DNA of 64,000 nucleotides from Metaphire vulgaris (lineage: Eukaryota > Annelida > Clitellata > Crassiclitellata > Megascolecidae). The position numbers were made by a program, and so were the translations under genes. Every line of letters starts with the position of its first letter. Position 1 is the stretch's first letter. The notes beneath the pieces were generated by a model. The model did not search any database and was not told where the DNA came from. It was given only the letters and a program-made list of their open reading frames with translations. This document shows positions 33,326 to 45,558 of the stretch, piece after piece. The stretch lies in assembly GCA_018105865.1 (NCBI GenBank), contig CM030841.1, positions 10,313,182-10,377,181 on the forward strand. The letters run 5' to 3'.

Positions 33326-34039
33326 CTTGTGTGTCTGTTGCGTCGTTAAGCCTTTCGTCTCTGTCTCTGTCTCTCATCGTCCGTCGATGTTTCTATGTAT
33401 ACTCGCTCCGCTCAACCGACCACGGCGATCGTCTTAAACCGGAAGATTTCTCGGAAACAAGAAGAAGAGGCGCGTCTAACCGGAGTTTCTTATCGAAAGA
33501 GAGGGGTGCATTTTGCCGCAGCCGTCGTCGTCTTCGGTGTCGTCGTTAGAATTATAAGATTCGTTGAATGCTCGTTGCGTCGAGGTCCGATGAAGTCCGA
33601 ATGAACGCAAGCCTAAGACTGTCTCATTTCTGTCGCATTTTAAAGCGCTTAGCCGCCGCCCAGATAGAGAGAGGAGACTCGGAGCGAGTGTCTATCGATG
33701 GCATGGAGGGAATTGTCGTGCAACGCCGATGGACCTGCGCCAGTGAGTGACGACTGACGAGCTGCGTGATCGAATGCTTGATGCGTCCGCCGCACAGAAC
33801 CAATACAAGCCTCATACTTCCGGTTTGCTACGATCGTTCATAGCTAAGTAAATAAACTCTACGGTCATTTTATCGCTTTGTAAATCACGAGTCTGTTTAT
33901 TCGCCACTTATTTACATCCTTTTAAAACAATAACAGAGACGCACGAGATGCATTTAATGTGTATAAAAGCCTGCGCACTCCTAGAATCTTCCTTCCTTCC
34001 CCTCCTTCTTCGCGGCTATTGCGTCACGTGACCTTAGGA

Positions 34040-34250
34040 CAGTGGCGTAGCCAGGATTCAAGAATAGGTGGGGCACATCGACATTTTCGACCCAAGTTTT
34101 GACGAGCTATATAAAAGGTCGTCTTCTCAAGCGCTCTGAATTCTTGTGAGTTCTCGAACTGATACTACCCCTACCCCATCTACTCAACGGTTTTGCACGC
34201 CCCAACAGGGGGGAGTTGCCCCTACTCCCCATCCAGGGCTACGCCAGTGT
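34040..34250. mobile_element. MITE, CAGTGGCGTAGCCAGGATTC termini
   Basis: Left end cagtggcgtagccagg, right end catccagggctacgccagtg. No flanking duplication found, so it is older than the copies at 20568 and 21093. Confidence 0.6.
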
Positions 34251-34572
34251 TGTAGAAGCTTCGAGGAAAGAACAAAGAGTGAGAGAGAGAGCGTCGTTCG
34301 GTACAGAAGCATTGTATAAATTCATGGTAAGCACATTAAATCAGCAGCGAGAATTGTTGATTTAAATAACAAAACGACATCTGACGAAAACCCTTCTTCA
34401 AAGGAGAAGACGGCAAAACGGAAGGCGATCAGACGGAGGAGGAGAGGCAGAAGCTGCAGGTGTCTGACACGAGGTGGCTGCTGCGCCTCTATCGCCGCCG
34501 GGGGGCGGGGTGAGGCTAGCACTGTACCTCTCCGTCGAACGAGTGGAATTGTATCGGAGACGATGCTAAGAG

Positions 34573-34615
34573 GAAGAAGAAGAAGAAGAAGAAGAAGAAG
34601 AAGAAGAAGAAGAAC
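34573..34615. repeat. (GAA)n microsatellite
   Basis: About 13 GAA units. Confidence 0.9.
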
Positions 34616-35157
34616 CCGTCTTTCTTCCCGGTTGTTTCCTTTGTTCGTCTCATGCCCGGCAGACCGGCGGGCGTCTAACAGAAGGATATGCGTCCAGTCT
34701 CTCCGACCGTCGGTCGAGTCAAACTGTTTATGCAGAGAGCGGCTGCTCAAGGATGTTGACCCGCGTCGGCGGACGATTTGGACTGAATCCGCGGACGCAA
34801 ATACTGTCCGACGCACGCCGGTGCAACCGCTTCGCTGGATTTCATCATCGCTGCCTAAATAATGATTACGTCTCTTTCGTCTCCACTCCGACCGCCCGAT
34901 CCATTTATTAATTATTATTGTTATTCAGTCGCTGGCTCAGCCTGGCTGGCTTTGCTCTGCAGACGCCGCGTGGGATCCGTCCAGATGGAAGCGATTAACA
35001 TCATCCATAGTCAAAAGCACTGAGAGAGTAATCGGCACGGGTGACATTTGCAATAGGATGATTCCCCAATGGGGGACATCCGTGGACAGACTAATGATTA
35101 GCCTTTGGTAGCACCATCGATGTGATGCTTCGCTTCTGTCCGCCAATTGCATTGCCT

Positions 35158-35640
35158 AGGGCCCATCCATATATTACGTACGCACTGAGAGGGAGGGAGG
35201 GGTGGCTGGATTCAGAAGATTTTGCGTACGGGTGCGTACGGGGAGGGGGAGGGGGGTCTCGACTGAATATACGTACGGACAACTTTATATATGAATATAT
35301 GATCTGCGTAATAATTTTAAAACGCTCTGTTAGAAGACTGGTTATTCACAAACATTAGAATCGAACGCAATTACTTTCTGACGGGTCAACAAAGGGTCAC
35401 GGGAATTGTTCACACGACGGTCATTAAATAATTGGCCTGAATATTTGGCGGAGAGCGAGCGTTTGTAGGGGGGGCGGGTCTATGGCTAACAATTAATTTT
35501 TCAACCTGGGATGAGGGGATGGTAGAGCACATAATTTGTACGTACGCATAGGGGAGGGAGTCAAAAAATGTACGGGGACAATAAGGGGGAGGGGAATATG
35601 AAAATATGCCCTTTTGCATACGTACTATATGGATGAACCC
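35158..35640. mobile_element. MITE, GGGCCCATCCATATATTACGTACG termini
   Basis: Left end agggcccatccatatattac and right end gtactatatggatgaaccct form a ~25-bp imperfect inverted repeat. The interior is G-rich and non-coding (gtacgggggagggggagggg). It belongs with 42854-43261 and 60804-61272 by its terminal pattern. Confidence 0.68.
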
Positions 35641-35688
35641 TTAAAGCAGTCGACCAATTCACTGGTTGTACTTCGCTCGAGACTCGAG

Positions 35689-35893
35689 GCCTACCTGTTC
35701 CCTATTGCCTACCTGTTCCCTATTGCCTACCTGTTCCCTATTGCCTACCTGTTCCTATTGCCTACCTGTTCCTATTGCCTACCTGTTCCCTATTGCCTAC
35801 CTGTTCCCTATTGCCTACCTGTTCCCTATTGCCTACCTGTTCCCTATTGCCTACCTGTTTCCTATTGCCTACCTGTTCCCTATTGCCTACCTG
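35689..35893 (+). repeat. 18-bp minisatellite (CCTACCTGTTCCCTATTG)
   Basis: About 11.5 copies of cctacctgttccctattg, two of them one base shorter. All reading frames stay open, which explains the repetitive short frames on both strands. Confidence 0.93.
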
Positions 35894-36225
35894 CGTCCTC
35901 ACCGAAACAGGAATATCGGACGGGTTTATTATTGGATCTGGCAATGGGAATTGCGACTCTACCTCAAAGCGACAATATGGGCAGATGTCAGGTGATTTTG
36001 TAAAATGGCGCTATAGAAGTTCTTTCGCTGGTTAATTAATTATTGAAGGTAATTTGTATTCAGTGTGGCATCTCAAATGCTGAGAATCCATCTTGCCACA
36101 CGGCTCTGCCCCCAATGAACTCTACCTGTCTTGAAAATCTCTGCTAACCTTTTTCAGCGTGACTGCACTGACCGTCGATTTACGACTTTCACAGTCTTTA
36201 ACGAAAAGAAGGAACTCTTTCTGAG

Positions 36226-36405
36226 CCAGGGATATTTCTAGGATTGTGAAATTGGGGTGTTGACCTCAAATTTAGGGGGGGCTATCCGGAGCTAATTGGT
36301 ATGTATTTTGTATGCACACCATTGTCACATTACCAAATTTTGAAGGTGTCGACCTCAAATTGGGGGGGGTGTTGGGGGTGTTAGGGGTTGTAAAAATATC
36401 CCAGT
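36226..36405. mobile_element. MITE, CAGGGATATTTCTAGG termini, copy 1
   Basis: Left end ccagggatatttctagg and right end aaaaatatcccag, with the internal tgtcgacctcaaattgggg segment duplicated. Related to 53394-53575 and, at the level of the interior, to 47167-47350. Confidence 0.5.
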
Positions 36406-37044
36406 TCTGAGCTCAATCTATCTAAATTTTACAGATTACATTCTGCAAGGCGAATTATTTTGATGGCGTTTTCAGAAGCCTTAGACGAATGGAAGGAGTG
36501 AGAGAAAGAGAGGAAGCGGAGGAAGTTAAGGGGACGATGAGGATATGCACAGGCGTGGAGTACTGCGTTGTTCAATGGAGCGTATGTTTCTTCTGAATCG
36601 CTAATTGAGTTACGGAGACCATAGGGCGTAGTAATGTGGCGCCCCTAGCGAACGCCAATGAACCAATCGAGTGCGTTTTCTCCTTCAGCTAATGCGATTA
36701 CTATCAGCGCAGAAACGATTCGAATGGAAGCCGCCCCAGGTGACCGTATCAATGCCCTCGATTCGATTATTATTCTGCATAGGATGCACCGCTGAAGACG
36801 CACTATATCCTGGGAGACGATGCAAAAATTGGCGGGAAGGGACGGAAAGGGGAAAGGGGAATCAGAGGGCTAATGGGGTTGATTCATACGAGGCGGTTTC
36901 TCGAAGAGGACGAAAACAAGGCTATCGTACACCAGGGCGCAAACTACTTACTCATGTCCTCATGTCCTGACATGGGTATTTTTAAAGAGAGGACATGTTC
37001 TTAATGCAGTGGACATGGATGTTGAAGTGGACATGGATGAGTTT

Positions 37045-37123
37045 TAAATATAAATATAAATATAAATATAAATATAAATATAAATATAAATATAAATATA
37101 AATATAAATATAAATATAAATAT
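37045..37123. repeat. (TAAATA)n hexanucleotide repeat
   Basis: About 13 units of ataaat. Confidence 0.95.
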
Positions 37124-37244
37124 AGATGTTTGTAGTTTATGCATGCTGGTTAGTCTTAGTATATTATATTTGCTGTATAGGCTATTTGTGCTAGTATAAT
37201 GTATAAACTTTAGCGTTTGCCATTTACTTATTCGGGTGCTATAG

Positions 37245-37610
37245 CTATAGGACAAAATGTCAGCGGACAAAGTTTCACGGACAAAATGTCACGGACAAAA
37301 TGTCATCCTAACTCTAAACCTAACCCTAAACCGTGACATTTTGTCCGTGACATTTTGTCCGTGACCAGTGTTTTATACAGGCATGTTAGGAGGAGAGATT
37401 CTCCTCCCCCCAAAAAAACCCTCAAAATCCCCCACAATCCCAGCACTTACACATTTGCATTGAACTGTGTATTTTCCCCTCCAACCAAGTCGATTTCCTT
37501 CCCCCCCTCCGCGAAAGCCTCAATTTCCCCCCAAAGGCCTGGAGTCTGGATAAAACACTGGTCCGTGACATTTTGTCCTCGGACATTTTGTCCGGCCACG
37601 ACTTATTCGT
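37245..37610. repeat. Inverted GACATTTTGTCC repeat with telomere-like core
   Basis: Left arm: cggacaaaatgtcacgg repeated (37262-37305). Core: cctaactctaaacctaaccctaaacc (37307-37332). Right arm: ccgtgacattttgtccgtgac repeated (37332-37365 and 37561-37600). The right arm is split by the MITE at 37365-37560. Confidence 0.75.
37365..37560 (+). mobile_element. hAT-type MITE, CAGTGTTTTATCCAGAC family, copy 1
   Basis: 196 bp with ends ccagtgttttatacaggc and ggagtctggataaaacactg, flanked by gtccgtga on both sides (37357-37364, 37561-37568). The target itself is a gtccgtga repeat, so the exact edge could shift by one base. Confidence 0.78.
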
Positions 37611-38244
37611 GACGTTGTCTTTAGTGCTTTAACATCTAATGAATTAGCGAAATTATCGATTTGTGATGACATTACGGTTCGACTTTGAGCTTTCCTGAAT
37701 GCATCAAAATAACTATTGACAGAAACCAAGAGGGAGGTCTAGCATCCCCTCCCCCAACATGGGGGGAGCTTCGGACCTTATTTGACATATCAGCGTTGTT
37801 AAAGCGCTTTTGATCTTGGTATTCAACCATGTTACAGCGTTGTATAAATTGTCCTGGAGTACAATACAATACAACATGAATAATTTTCCTTCTTCCAGCC
37901 CGGTTAATCCAGATCAAAAACCAGACGATGCTAGTATGAATATGCAGAAATCCGTTATATAGCCAGATCTGTCCAAATATTTTCTATTGCATGCCTTTGC
38001 AAAATCAAAACAGACAGTCGATCGGCAATAGAGACACAGGGGCACAAAACCAGCAGATAAATAGCCAGAGCTAGACGCAGAAAGAGTGAAAATATAAAAA
38101 AATAAAACTACTGTATCTGGCTCCGTATTGAAACATTAGTCCAACAACAACAACTAAGCTGTTTCCCATTTGTTTTCCTTTCAGCCTCGTTGTTCTCTCG
38201 GCGCGTATCGCTGCGTTTAAGCGTGGATTTGGTCGTCGGCAGAG

Positions 38245-38737
38245 TCAGACCGGGTGCGAGCGAGCTCTCTCTCTCTCTAAGCCGCGACCAAAATAACACC
38301 TATTCGGACCGCTCTGCTCGCCTCCTCTGCCTCCGGTCTCTCGGCCTGGTTCTGCCGCCGTAGCCGCGGACCGATCAGGGGTGGTCGCCCGCTCGCTCGC
38401 TCCCTCGCTCTCCAACCATCGTGCGAGAGAGAGAGCGCGCCTCTTTTCGCGGCAACAGGTGATCCGGAGGCAAGCGAGGTGAAATTTGCAGAGGCAGCAA
38501 AAGACAGAGACGATAGATGGAGGAGAGAAAGAGAAGAGGAGCAAGCAGCGAGGAAGAGGGAGGAAGAGGGAGGAGAAGGAGAAAGAAGAAAACGAGGAGG
38601 AGGAGGAGGAGGAAGGAGGAGGACGAGGAATTAGAGTCGGAGGATTATCGGCTTCGACTGCTTCTATCACCCGAAGCAGCAGCATCGGTCGAGAGTTGCG
38701 ATCTGCTGTCGCGGCGGAGTAACTTCTGATTTGGAAT
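38245..38737 (+). promoter_or_regulatory. GC/GA-rich leader of the PDZ-ZM gene
   Basis: CpG-rich then GGA/GAA-rich sequence directly upstream of the start codon at 38738, likely promoter and 5' untranslated region. I could not place a TATA box or transcription start. Confidence 0.4.
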
Positions 38738-38845
38738 ATGCCAAGTGAGACGGAGCTGAGGCTCTATCGTGACTCTCTCAGCACTCCCTGGGGATTTCGA
38801 CTGCACGGTGGCAAAGACCTGAATGCACCCCTAACGGTTCAAAGG
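38738..38845 (+). CDS. PDZ-ZM (ALP/Enigma/ZASP-like) protein, exon 1
   Basis: Starts ATG (38738) and codes 36 residues, then a consensus donor AGG|GTAAGT. It encodes the first half of a PDZ domain: STPWGFRLHGGKDLNAPLTV, where PWGFRL is the carboxylate-binding loop as found in PDLIM/LDB3 proteins. Joined with exons at 39786, 41836, 42388 and 45559, the coding length is 867 bp, exactly 289 codons, with all junction phases matching (0, 2, 0, 0). Family knowledge: these proteins bind alpha-actinin through the PDZ domain at Z-discs or stress fibres. Full-length members add LIM domains, but this transcript ends without any, like ALP/ZASP short forms. Which PDLIM orthologue it is cannot be told from this. 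Confidence 0.85.
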
Positions 38846-39785
38846 GTAAGTGCTGATCGCCCCTCGCCGCTTTACGCGCCTGCGGATCCAAACGCGAGCC
38901 CTCCCCCCCAGTGCAAATATTTCACACTTGTCTCGAGCAATAGGCCTACTTGGCCGGATATAGGCCTACATTACAAGAGCCTAATCTTTATGATTATTAT
39001 GATTTGATCGTTGTATTCCTCATATGTCTGCTGGTACTGGATTGCATAGGGACCCCGGACCCTAAACATGTGGTCCGCTGTCGGTTTTAACCCCTTAAGC
39101 GGAGAATAAATCTGTAACTCAATGTAAACTGGACGGCTCTGAGACGTTGCGCCCGGTTAAGGGGTTAATGAGTAGGCCCTACCAACGTGTCTATCGTTTT
39201 CAAATGACTCGTGATTAGACCTTGATTTTTTGTTCTTGCAAAGGACAATTCTAGCGCCAAAATTTTAGTTATTCTAGCGCAATAAACGATCAGTTTTTTG
39301 CCCCAGAGCAAATCCTCCACAGCTATAGGCTTCCTAACGTGTTTACATGCATGGTTCGCGCACACAATAAATCTCTCGCGGCAAAAGGCTTTTCCCGAAT
39401 TACGGACGCGTTATGTCGATGGGCATTGAGGAGCCGCTGCAGATCTCACCGAGCGCAGCTATCAACCAGGTTAGCCTTATAAATTCAGCGGCGGATACCT
39501 CTGCAGATACATCCAGAGATAGTCTACCGCGCAGGTTGAGCATACCTGCGGTGAATATCGGAAATAGCGGTTTTAGACCGCTTCGAGAGATCATAATTAT
39601 CAGCTGTCTATTTATTCGTTCACTATTAAAATTTATTGATCGCTTCTTCGACCAAAAAGCGACCGATGATTTGCGATCCGCGACCAGTTATTTGTATTCC
39701 ACTGTATAAATAAATACAGACAGACATTTGCTTTCGCCGGTCTGCATGGTTGCAAAGTTTGCCGTTCGATTCGTGTATTAAACAG

Positions 39786-39934
39786 GTATCGCCCGGTACC
39801 CCTTCGGACGGAGAGTTACTGGCCGGCGATGTCATACTCCAGATACAGGGTACCGAAGCCTCGCGTTTTACTCACCTCCAGGCGCAGGATCAAGTGCGGA
39901 AGGCTGGCGGATCCCTACTTCTGCGAATCCTAAG
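39786..39934 (+). CDS. PDZ-ZM protein, exon 2
   Basis: Acceptor ttaaacag, donor AAG|GTTAAA, 149 bp, phase 0 in and 2 out. It encodes the rest of the PDZ domain: VSPGTPSDGELLAGDVILQI, then a THLQAQDQVRKAGGSLLLRI helix and last strand. This continues exon 1 without gap. Confidence 0.87.
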
Positions 39935-40285
39935 GTTAAAACCAATTTTTCCGTTAGCAGAATTCAAGTACTCGCCGGCCCAACAAAGCCAACATCTGTA
40001 AACAATAATTTCGTCGGCTGTCTACAGTCGTCTGTTTGTACTTTGCTTTGCCATTGTCTGCGTTTCGCGAGTTCTTATTAATGTGGGCCAAACTGACTGA
40101 CTTCGTTCCTCAAGCCCTGGGTCATGACTGGCAAAGGCAAAAACCTACGTGTTCGATTATAGAAAACGAAAACTAAAAAGACAAGAACATGACCCTGATG
40201 AGATTAGCAATCGGAAATGCTTATTAATTCCATGCAAAAACTGCGGCAAGTAAAATAATATTGGATGAACTTAACAATATGGTCC

Positions 40286-40466
40286 CAGTGTTCTATCCGA
40301 GGGGTATTAGAGGGAGATTCCCCACCCCACCCCACCCCCCACACCCCCAAAATCTTCAAAATTCCCCTCAAAATCTAAGCACAGCGCAAATTTTTGAATT
40401 GAACTGTCTCTTCTCCTCCAGCCAAGTCAATTTTCCCCTAAGGCCTGGAGTCTCGATAGAACGCTA
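40286..40466 (+). mobile_element. hAT-type MITE, CAGTGTTTTATCCAGAC family, copy 2
   Basis: Ends cagtgttctatccgagg and ggagtctcgatagaacgct. The interior ccccaaaatcttcaaaattccc and gaattgaactgtct match the copy at 37365. No duplication remains. Lies in intron 2 of the PDZ-ZM gene. Confidence 0.7.
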
Positions 40467-41548
40467 AATATTCCTCTGCGAATTGCTGTCAGTTCCGTCG
40501 TGCGAAAGGTTCTTAAAAATCTGACAAGTGCTTTTGCTATCATCAGAACTGAGCCTAAGCGTAATTGTTGTAACAAAATTACACGACATAAGTTGTAACA
40601 AATTCTTCTGATCGATATTATGGATTTAGTGATACGTACCAGTAATTTGCCATCCATCATCATCATCAGCAGCAGCAGTATTATCTATCATGATCATGAT
40701 CATTATTATCATCGTCATGTTAAAAATTTTCATGAATGAAATTTTTAACATCGATCACGGAGACATCGGTTTAGTGCAGGATCAGTTTCACGATCATTAT
40801 CCTAGGATTGGGATAAGCCCGTAAAACGTTTTATATCAGCTCCGTTGCATGTTTACATGTTGCCAGGCGTTGCTCTTGATCGATTGGCCGAGTAGACCAC
40901 CACACCTACCCTTAATCGAGTGAAAGCTGCTAAACCCTCGCTTAATCACAAATAATTCCGATGAACTTTGAACTTTGCCAGCCATCCAGTTCCGTAGCAC
41001 ATTGCTTTCAAATGAATCATGTCCGTTTAAAGATATTTCTTCTGTTGATTTTCATCCTTTCTTGAGACAGAAGCTAAGCATGAACGGTCATTTCAACGAA
41101 AATCCACACTCTGTTGTCAGCTGCAAAAATCGAAAATGCGATTAATACTGCGTAAGAAATCACTGAGTGTAAAGTATGTATTATTAAGCAGGAACTTAGC
41201 TGAAATCCTCTGCGAGATCCATTAATATCAGTTTAGCTCGTGACTGGATTTATGCTTGCCGTACTTTGGAATCTCCATAAATTGAAAGATGCTTTCTATC
41301 CGCAATATAGCGCTGTTAGTTCATTCAAATTAAATACATTAATCGCAAAATTTACTATTTCTTTTAAGCAGAGCTTTTTAAGGTGCACCGAAGCGACATC
41401 TTATACTTGAATTCTTATTCTTAATTCTTCAGACCAATTTTTCTGATTGTCCTGCTGCAGAAACATAGCAGCGGCTAAAATTCAGTTGTCGACGACGACG
41501 ACGACGATGACGATGACGATAACGACAACGATGGTGATGACGATGATC

Positions 41549-41732
41549 ATGAGTTTAAGCTAGGCCGTTTCCGGGGGAAAATTGCCCTTTTCCTCGGAAA
41601 TTTCAAATTTCCCCGGAAATTTTGGCATACTACATCAACTAACAGCAGTCCCCTAGCAGAATTCCCCCCGGCTTTGTCAGTTTCCTTCCGGCTTTGTCAG
41701 TTCCCCCCGAAGTCCAGGAGTCTAGATTAAAC
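41549..41732 (+). mobile_element. hAT-type MITE, family GTTTAATCTAGA, copy 3
   Basis: Left gagtttaagctaggccgttt, right gtctagattaaac, sitting inside a (GAC/GAT)n microsatellite. Both tips have lost the CAGTG bases. Intron 2 of the PDZ-ZM gene. Confidence 0.7.
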
Positions 41733-41743
41733 GACGACGATGA

Positions 41744-41777
<34 letters not shown>

Positions 41778-41835
41778 GGTGATGGGCGGTTATTCTTTGT
41801 TTCAGTAAATTTGAGTCTTTTTTGATCCAATGCAG

Positions 41836-41896
41836 GTACGGAGCAGTGCCGCGCGCTCCACTGCCGTTGGTCCCAACTTACGCTTCTCAGCAGGCG
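41836..41896 (+). CDS. PDZ-ZM protein, exon 3
   Basis: 61 bp between acceptor ccaatgcag and donor GCG|GTAAAA, encoding YGAVPRAPLPLVPTYASQQA after the split arginine codon. Phase 2 in, 0 out. Proline-rich linker with no known domain. I chose it because it is the piece that makes the phases of exons 2 and 4 agree. Confidence 0.65.
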
Positions 41897-42007
41897 GTAA
41901 AATCGTCCAATCCTCCTTATCTCGGCTCTTCCTTTTGTATAGGACGAATTCAAAATTTGATCGTTGGATTTGAAAAATATTTTCATCAATGAGAAACAAA
42001 ATCTAAT

Positions 42008-42179
42008 CAGGGGAGTAGCGACGGGGGTATATCGGTATATATAATACCCCCTCCCCCACCAAAAAAAATCAGGCTACCTTAAAATTTTAATGTGTTTTTA
42101 GATTTTCAAAGTTGATAAAGAATTATACCCCCCCCCAATCACATTACATCCCCCAATCAAATTCCTGGCTACGCCCCTG
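42008..42179 (-). mobile_element. MITE, GGCGTAGCCAGGAATTTGA family, copy 2
   Basis: 172 bp in reverse orientation: caggggagtagcgacggggg at the left, aattcctggctacgcccctg at the right. Flanks aatctaat and aatcttac (6 of 8). Intron 3 of the PDZ-ZM gene. Confidence 0.75.
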
Positions 42180-42387
42180 AATCTTACATTTGCGCTTCGA
42201 GTTCAATTCGTTACACAATTATTCGCAGCTGTTGATTTTTTTTTAATAATATTCTTTAAAAGTCGTCATTTCAAATAATTATATTAGCGACTGTCATAAA
42301 TAAAAAAATGTTAACCTGCTTGCTATTAACGGGTTCTGTCGAATTGGGAATTCTTTGAGCTGAGCTTATGTTTTCTTTCTTGATAAG

Positions 42388-42492
42388 CCGACATCTTTGA
42401 AGAAACCAGGAGTCCAGGAATACGGAGTGAACTATGCTCGCCAATCAGCAAGAATACCAGTTCCGGTGGCAGTAAACCAGCAGCCTCAACCG
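42388..42492 (+). CDS. PDZ-ZM protein, exon 4
   Basis: 105 bp, 35 codons in phase 0, after acceptor ttcttgataag and before donor CCG|GTAGAA. Encodes PTSLKKPGVQEYGVNYARQS followed by a proline/valine/glutamine-rich segment. Linker between the PDZ and ZM parts. The acceptor is weak (short pyrimidine run). Confidence 0.65.
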
Positions 42493-42853
42493 GTAGAACT
42501 AAACAAGACTACATGTATATTTGATACATATGTAATATTATGTACACATCTGGTTCTTATTTCATAGTGTGTTGATTGGTAGTTGGGAGATTAGCGAGCT
42601 TCGTCCTACTGTATACGTTGATATCTCACACTTCTGGCGAAAAATCATCATCATCATTATATCCTCTTTCCTTCATCGTCTAAAGTTAAAGTGCCTGAAG
42701 GGATAATATGCTTTCAGTTGTCTCTATGTTCAATTTCTCTTATGGCGGACCGGTCCTGAGTCCATTCTTCTGTGTCACCTGTCCATCTGTGGTTTTGTCG
42801 AACTCGATTCCTCGTTCCGGGAATAATGAATGCCCTGCTATATTGTCCTTTGG

Positions 42854-43261
42854 GGCTGTCCATTAATTATGTCAACAATTTTTGGGCAATTTTTGACCCC
42901 CTCCCGCCTGTCAACTTTTAGTGGCGCCTCTATAATTATGTGAAAACTGTTGACCCCCCACCCCTAGGATCAGTGACGAGTCCCCTACAAAGTTTTGAAG
43001 GCTATCATTTTTGTGCAGTGATGACCTCTTCCCCCGTTTTTTGCTCATCGAGCGTCAAAATGATTAGCCTACTTTTTTGCCTGTAAAGCTTTTTCTTCGT
43101 TGTAATAAATGGCATTCCATGAAATTTCCTATTTTTTGATTATTCGTAAAAAAAGTAAAATTGTTGGTATCAACTTCTCTTGACCCCTCCCCCAGTCAAC
43201 AACTGTCAAAATTTTTCAAACCTCCTCCCTCCTATTTTGTTAGCGTAATTAATGGACAGCC
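42854..43261. mobile_element. MITE, GGGGCTGTCCATTAATTA termini
   Basis: Left ggggctgtccattaattatg, right gcgtaattaatggacagcc, an 18-bp inverted repeat. The interior repeats tgacccc..tcaac stretches and is non-coding. Intron 4 of the PDZ-ZM gene. Confidence 0.72.
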
Positions 43262-44426
43262 AATTTAATGGACAAAGGATTTCATGGTTTCAAGGTTTTC
43301 ATGGTTTCTTTGTACATGTCCAAAGGAAGACATCTTCCTCGTTGACACATTCCTAGTATAGCTTTCGCTTTGAATTCGATGTTTTCAACGCATATTCATT
43401 TGTCCTTCAAAATCATTTGACCATTTCACCTATCGGCCCTGTCTACCCCGGCCCGCCATATTCTAAGAACAACGATTCTTTATCTGGTGCATGATGTTAG
43501 GGCGAATGCTGCCTTTCTTGTCCTAGTTTCAGTCAAACACGGCAGTCAAATTCAATTGGGACCGAGGTGTCGTTAATCTATAAGTTAACCGATGCTTTTC
43601 GGTATTTGAAATTAGGGCGTTAGAGTGTTTCGAGAGATCAGTTGGATTTGGGTCCCGATCGAATATAACCGTTATCTAACGACTTCAGGGATTGATTCAA
43701 ATCGATAGAAATAATGGACACAAGTTTGTTGTTAAACGTCGTAAACTGAATGTCGAAGACCCTGAACAAAGTAAGCACTTCAGATACAACATCTGGCTCC
43801 AGGATTTGGACTAGGACTATGCTACGAAAAACTATAATCGTGGGACATGGCCAAGATTTTGGGAGTTGTTTTTTGCCAAGTTTTTTTCCCAATCATGGGG
43901 CCTTATTCTTGATTTTATATCTTCCTGATTTGTTGTCAACACATCTGAAGGCCTGACTCTTTCCATGTTTTTGTCCATTCATTGTAATATTCACGTTGTG
44001 TTATTAAAAACATTTTATTTTTGTTTACAATTACAGTACACATGGACTACCTTACAAATGTGATGAAATAAAAGTGTCGCAGAATGCAAATGGTGCCAGT
44101 TCACCTTGTGAATAAACATCTTACAGTCCCAGTGGCGTGCAGGGAGTTGTGGGCATACGGGGCCTAATCGATAAAAACCTTCTTAAAACGTTTCTTTTGT
44201 TATAAATCACAATTGAAATGCATTTTGGCTATCACTGTAAGTTAGTTAGGCACCTCGACCCTCAACGACCGCTGCCGTTGCATGGTAAACGTTTTCTTCT
44301 TTTATTGTCTTCACCGTGTTTTCCGATCGCCATATCCTACAGCATAACTGTGCATGTTCTTATCATAGGTTCAGATCAGAATATAAGTTACCTAACGATA
44401 TAAATCAGACTCAGATTTCACTTCTA

Positions 44427-44479
44427 ATCATGGGGGCCAACCATTTATCGATTCTTGCTGTCCTGTGGAGCCGCCACTG
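44427..44479. mobile_element. MITE fragment, GGCGGCTCC-type family
   Basis: aatcatgggggccaaccatt followed by gtcctgtggagccgccactg, a partial copy of the family at 51086 and 56781. Confidence 0.55.
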
Positions 44480-45558
44480 TACGCATGGTAACGTTTTCTT
44501 CTGACTCACCGTGTTTTTCCGATCGAAATGGTTCATGATCAGAGTCAGAGATTTCTTCATTATCGATTCTTGCTGTCAGATAATCCACCATATCAGATAA
44601 TCCACCCCATGGTCTTTCCAGCCGTCTGCAATCTACCTTTTTCAATTAGAACCATTCAATTTGACGCATTGAGCCTTATCAGCAAATCTCCTGGTCAATT
44701 CCCTCAACCTTTGCCGGTGGCGTAGCGAGGTACAGAGAATGGTGGGCGCCCGGGGCCAAGTCGATAAAAAGGTCACCGAGTCAATTTTGGCCCCACCGAC
44801 CCCCTCTGTACGCTACTACTGATCTTCTGTACGTAATGTATTATTGGTTACTTTTATAGCGCCTCTTCGCATTTAGAATCACTCAGAAGCGCTCCCGCCG
44901 CTGCGATTAGCGCTGTAGACGTGACGGAGGCCTCCGATGTTTCTCTATAGTTCAGTGCAGTATTTAGTGTTCAGTCGTTGATTTCTATCGTTCCACGGGT
45001 TCTTCTGCACTGTAACTTAGCTTTTAGTTTAGGTCTGCTATGCATGGCTTTGCTTTTCTTCTTCAGACACAATGGTGTTCTGCAACTGTTTTTCCTCTCG
45101 AGAGGAATGTTCTTTTTACTTTCTAAGTTTCTGCACTGTGTTGCCTTTATGGAATCTTTTATTTAGCTTCCGCCGAGGTTCTTCGGGTTATATTTCTTTC
45201 TGCATGCTGTTGAAGTGTTTAAAATTTATTATGAATTTCCATTGAATATTCGTCAGTGCTGGTTTCAAAATCGTATTTAATTCGGCGTTGGGTTGTTTTC
45301 TTACCGTTTAGTCCGATTTTTAAGCATTTTCGCTGCATATTAATTTTTTAAATTATCACTTAATATTTTCTCAGACCAGCGCTAAAATGCCGGAAACCGA
45401 TTGATTACAGCTTAATTTAGCGCGCTTATTGTTAATGACAGAATTTCGGAAAAAATAGTCACAAAATGAATAAACATTTGCTTCCTTCAACTGCCTCCTC
45501 AGCAGGGGCTAACACGAATAATTGCATCGAGCAGCATGTTTTTCTTTATTTGTTTCAG

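Noticed and set aside
35689..35893. Regular 18-bp repeat array resembling a CRISPR
   Set aside because: There are no unique spacers; the units are contiguous. It is a minisatellite in eukaryotic DNA.
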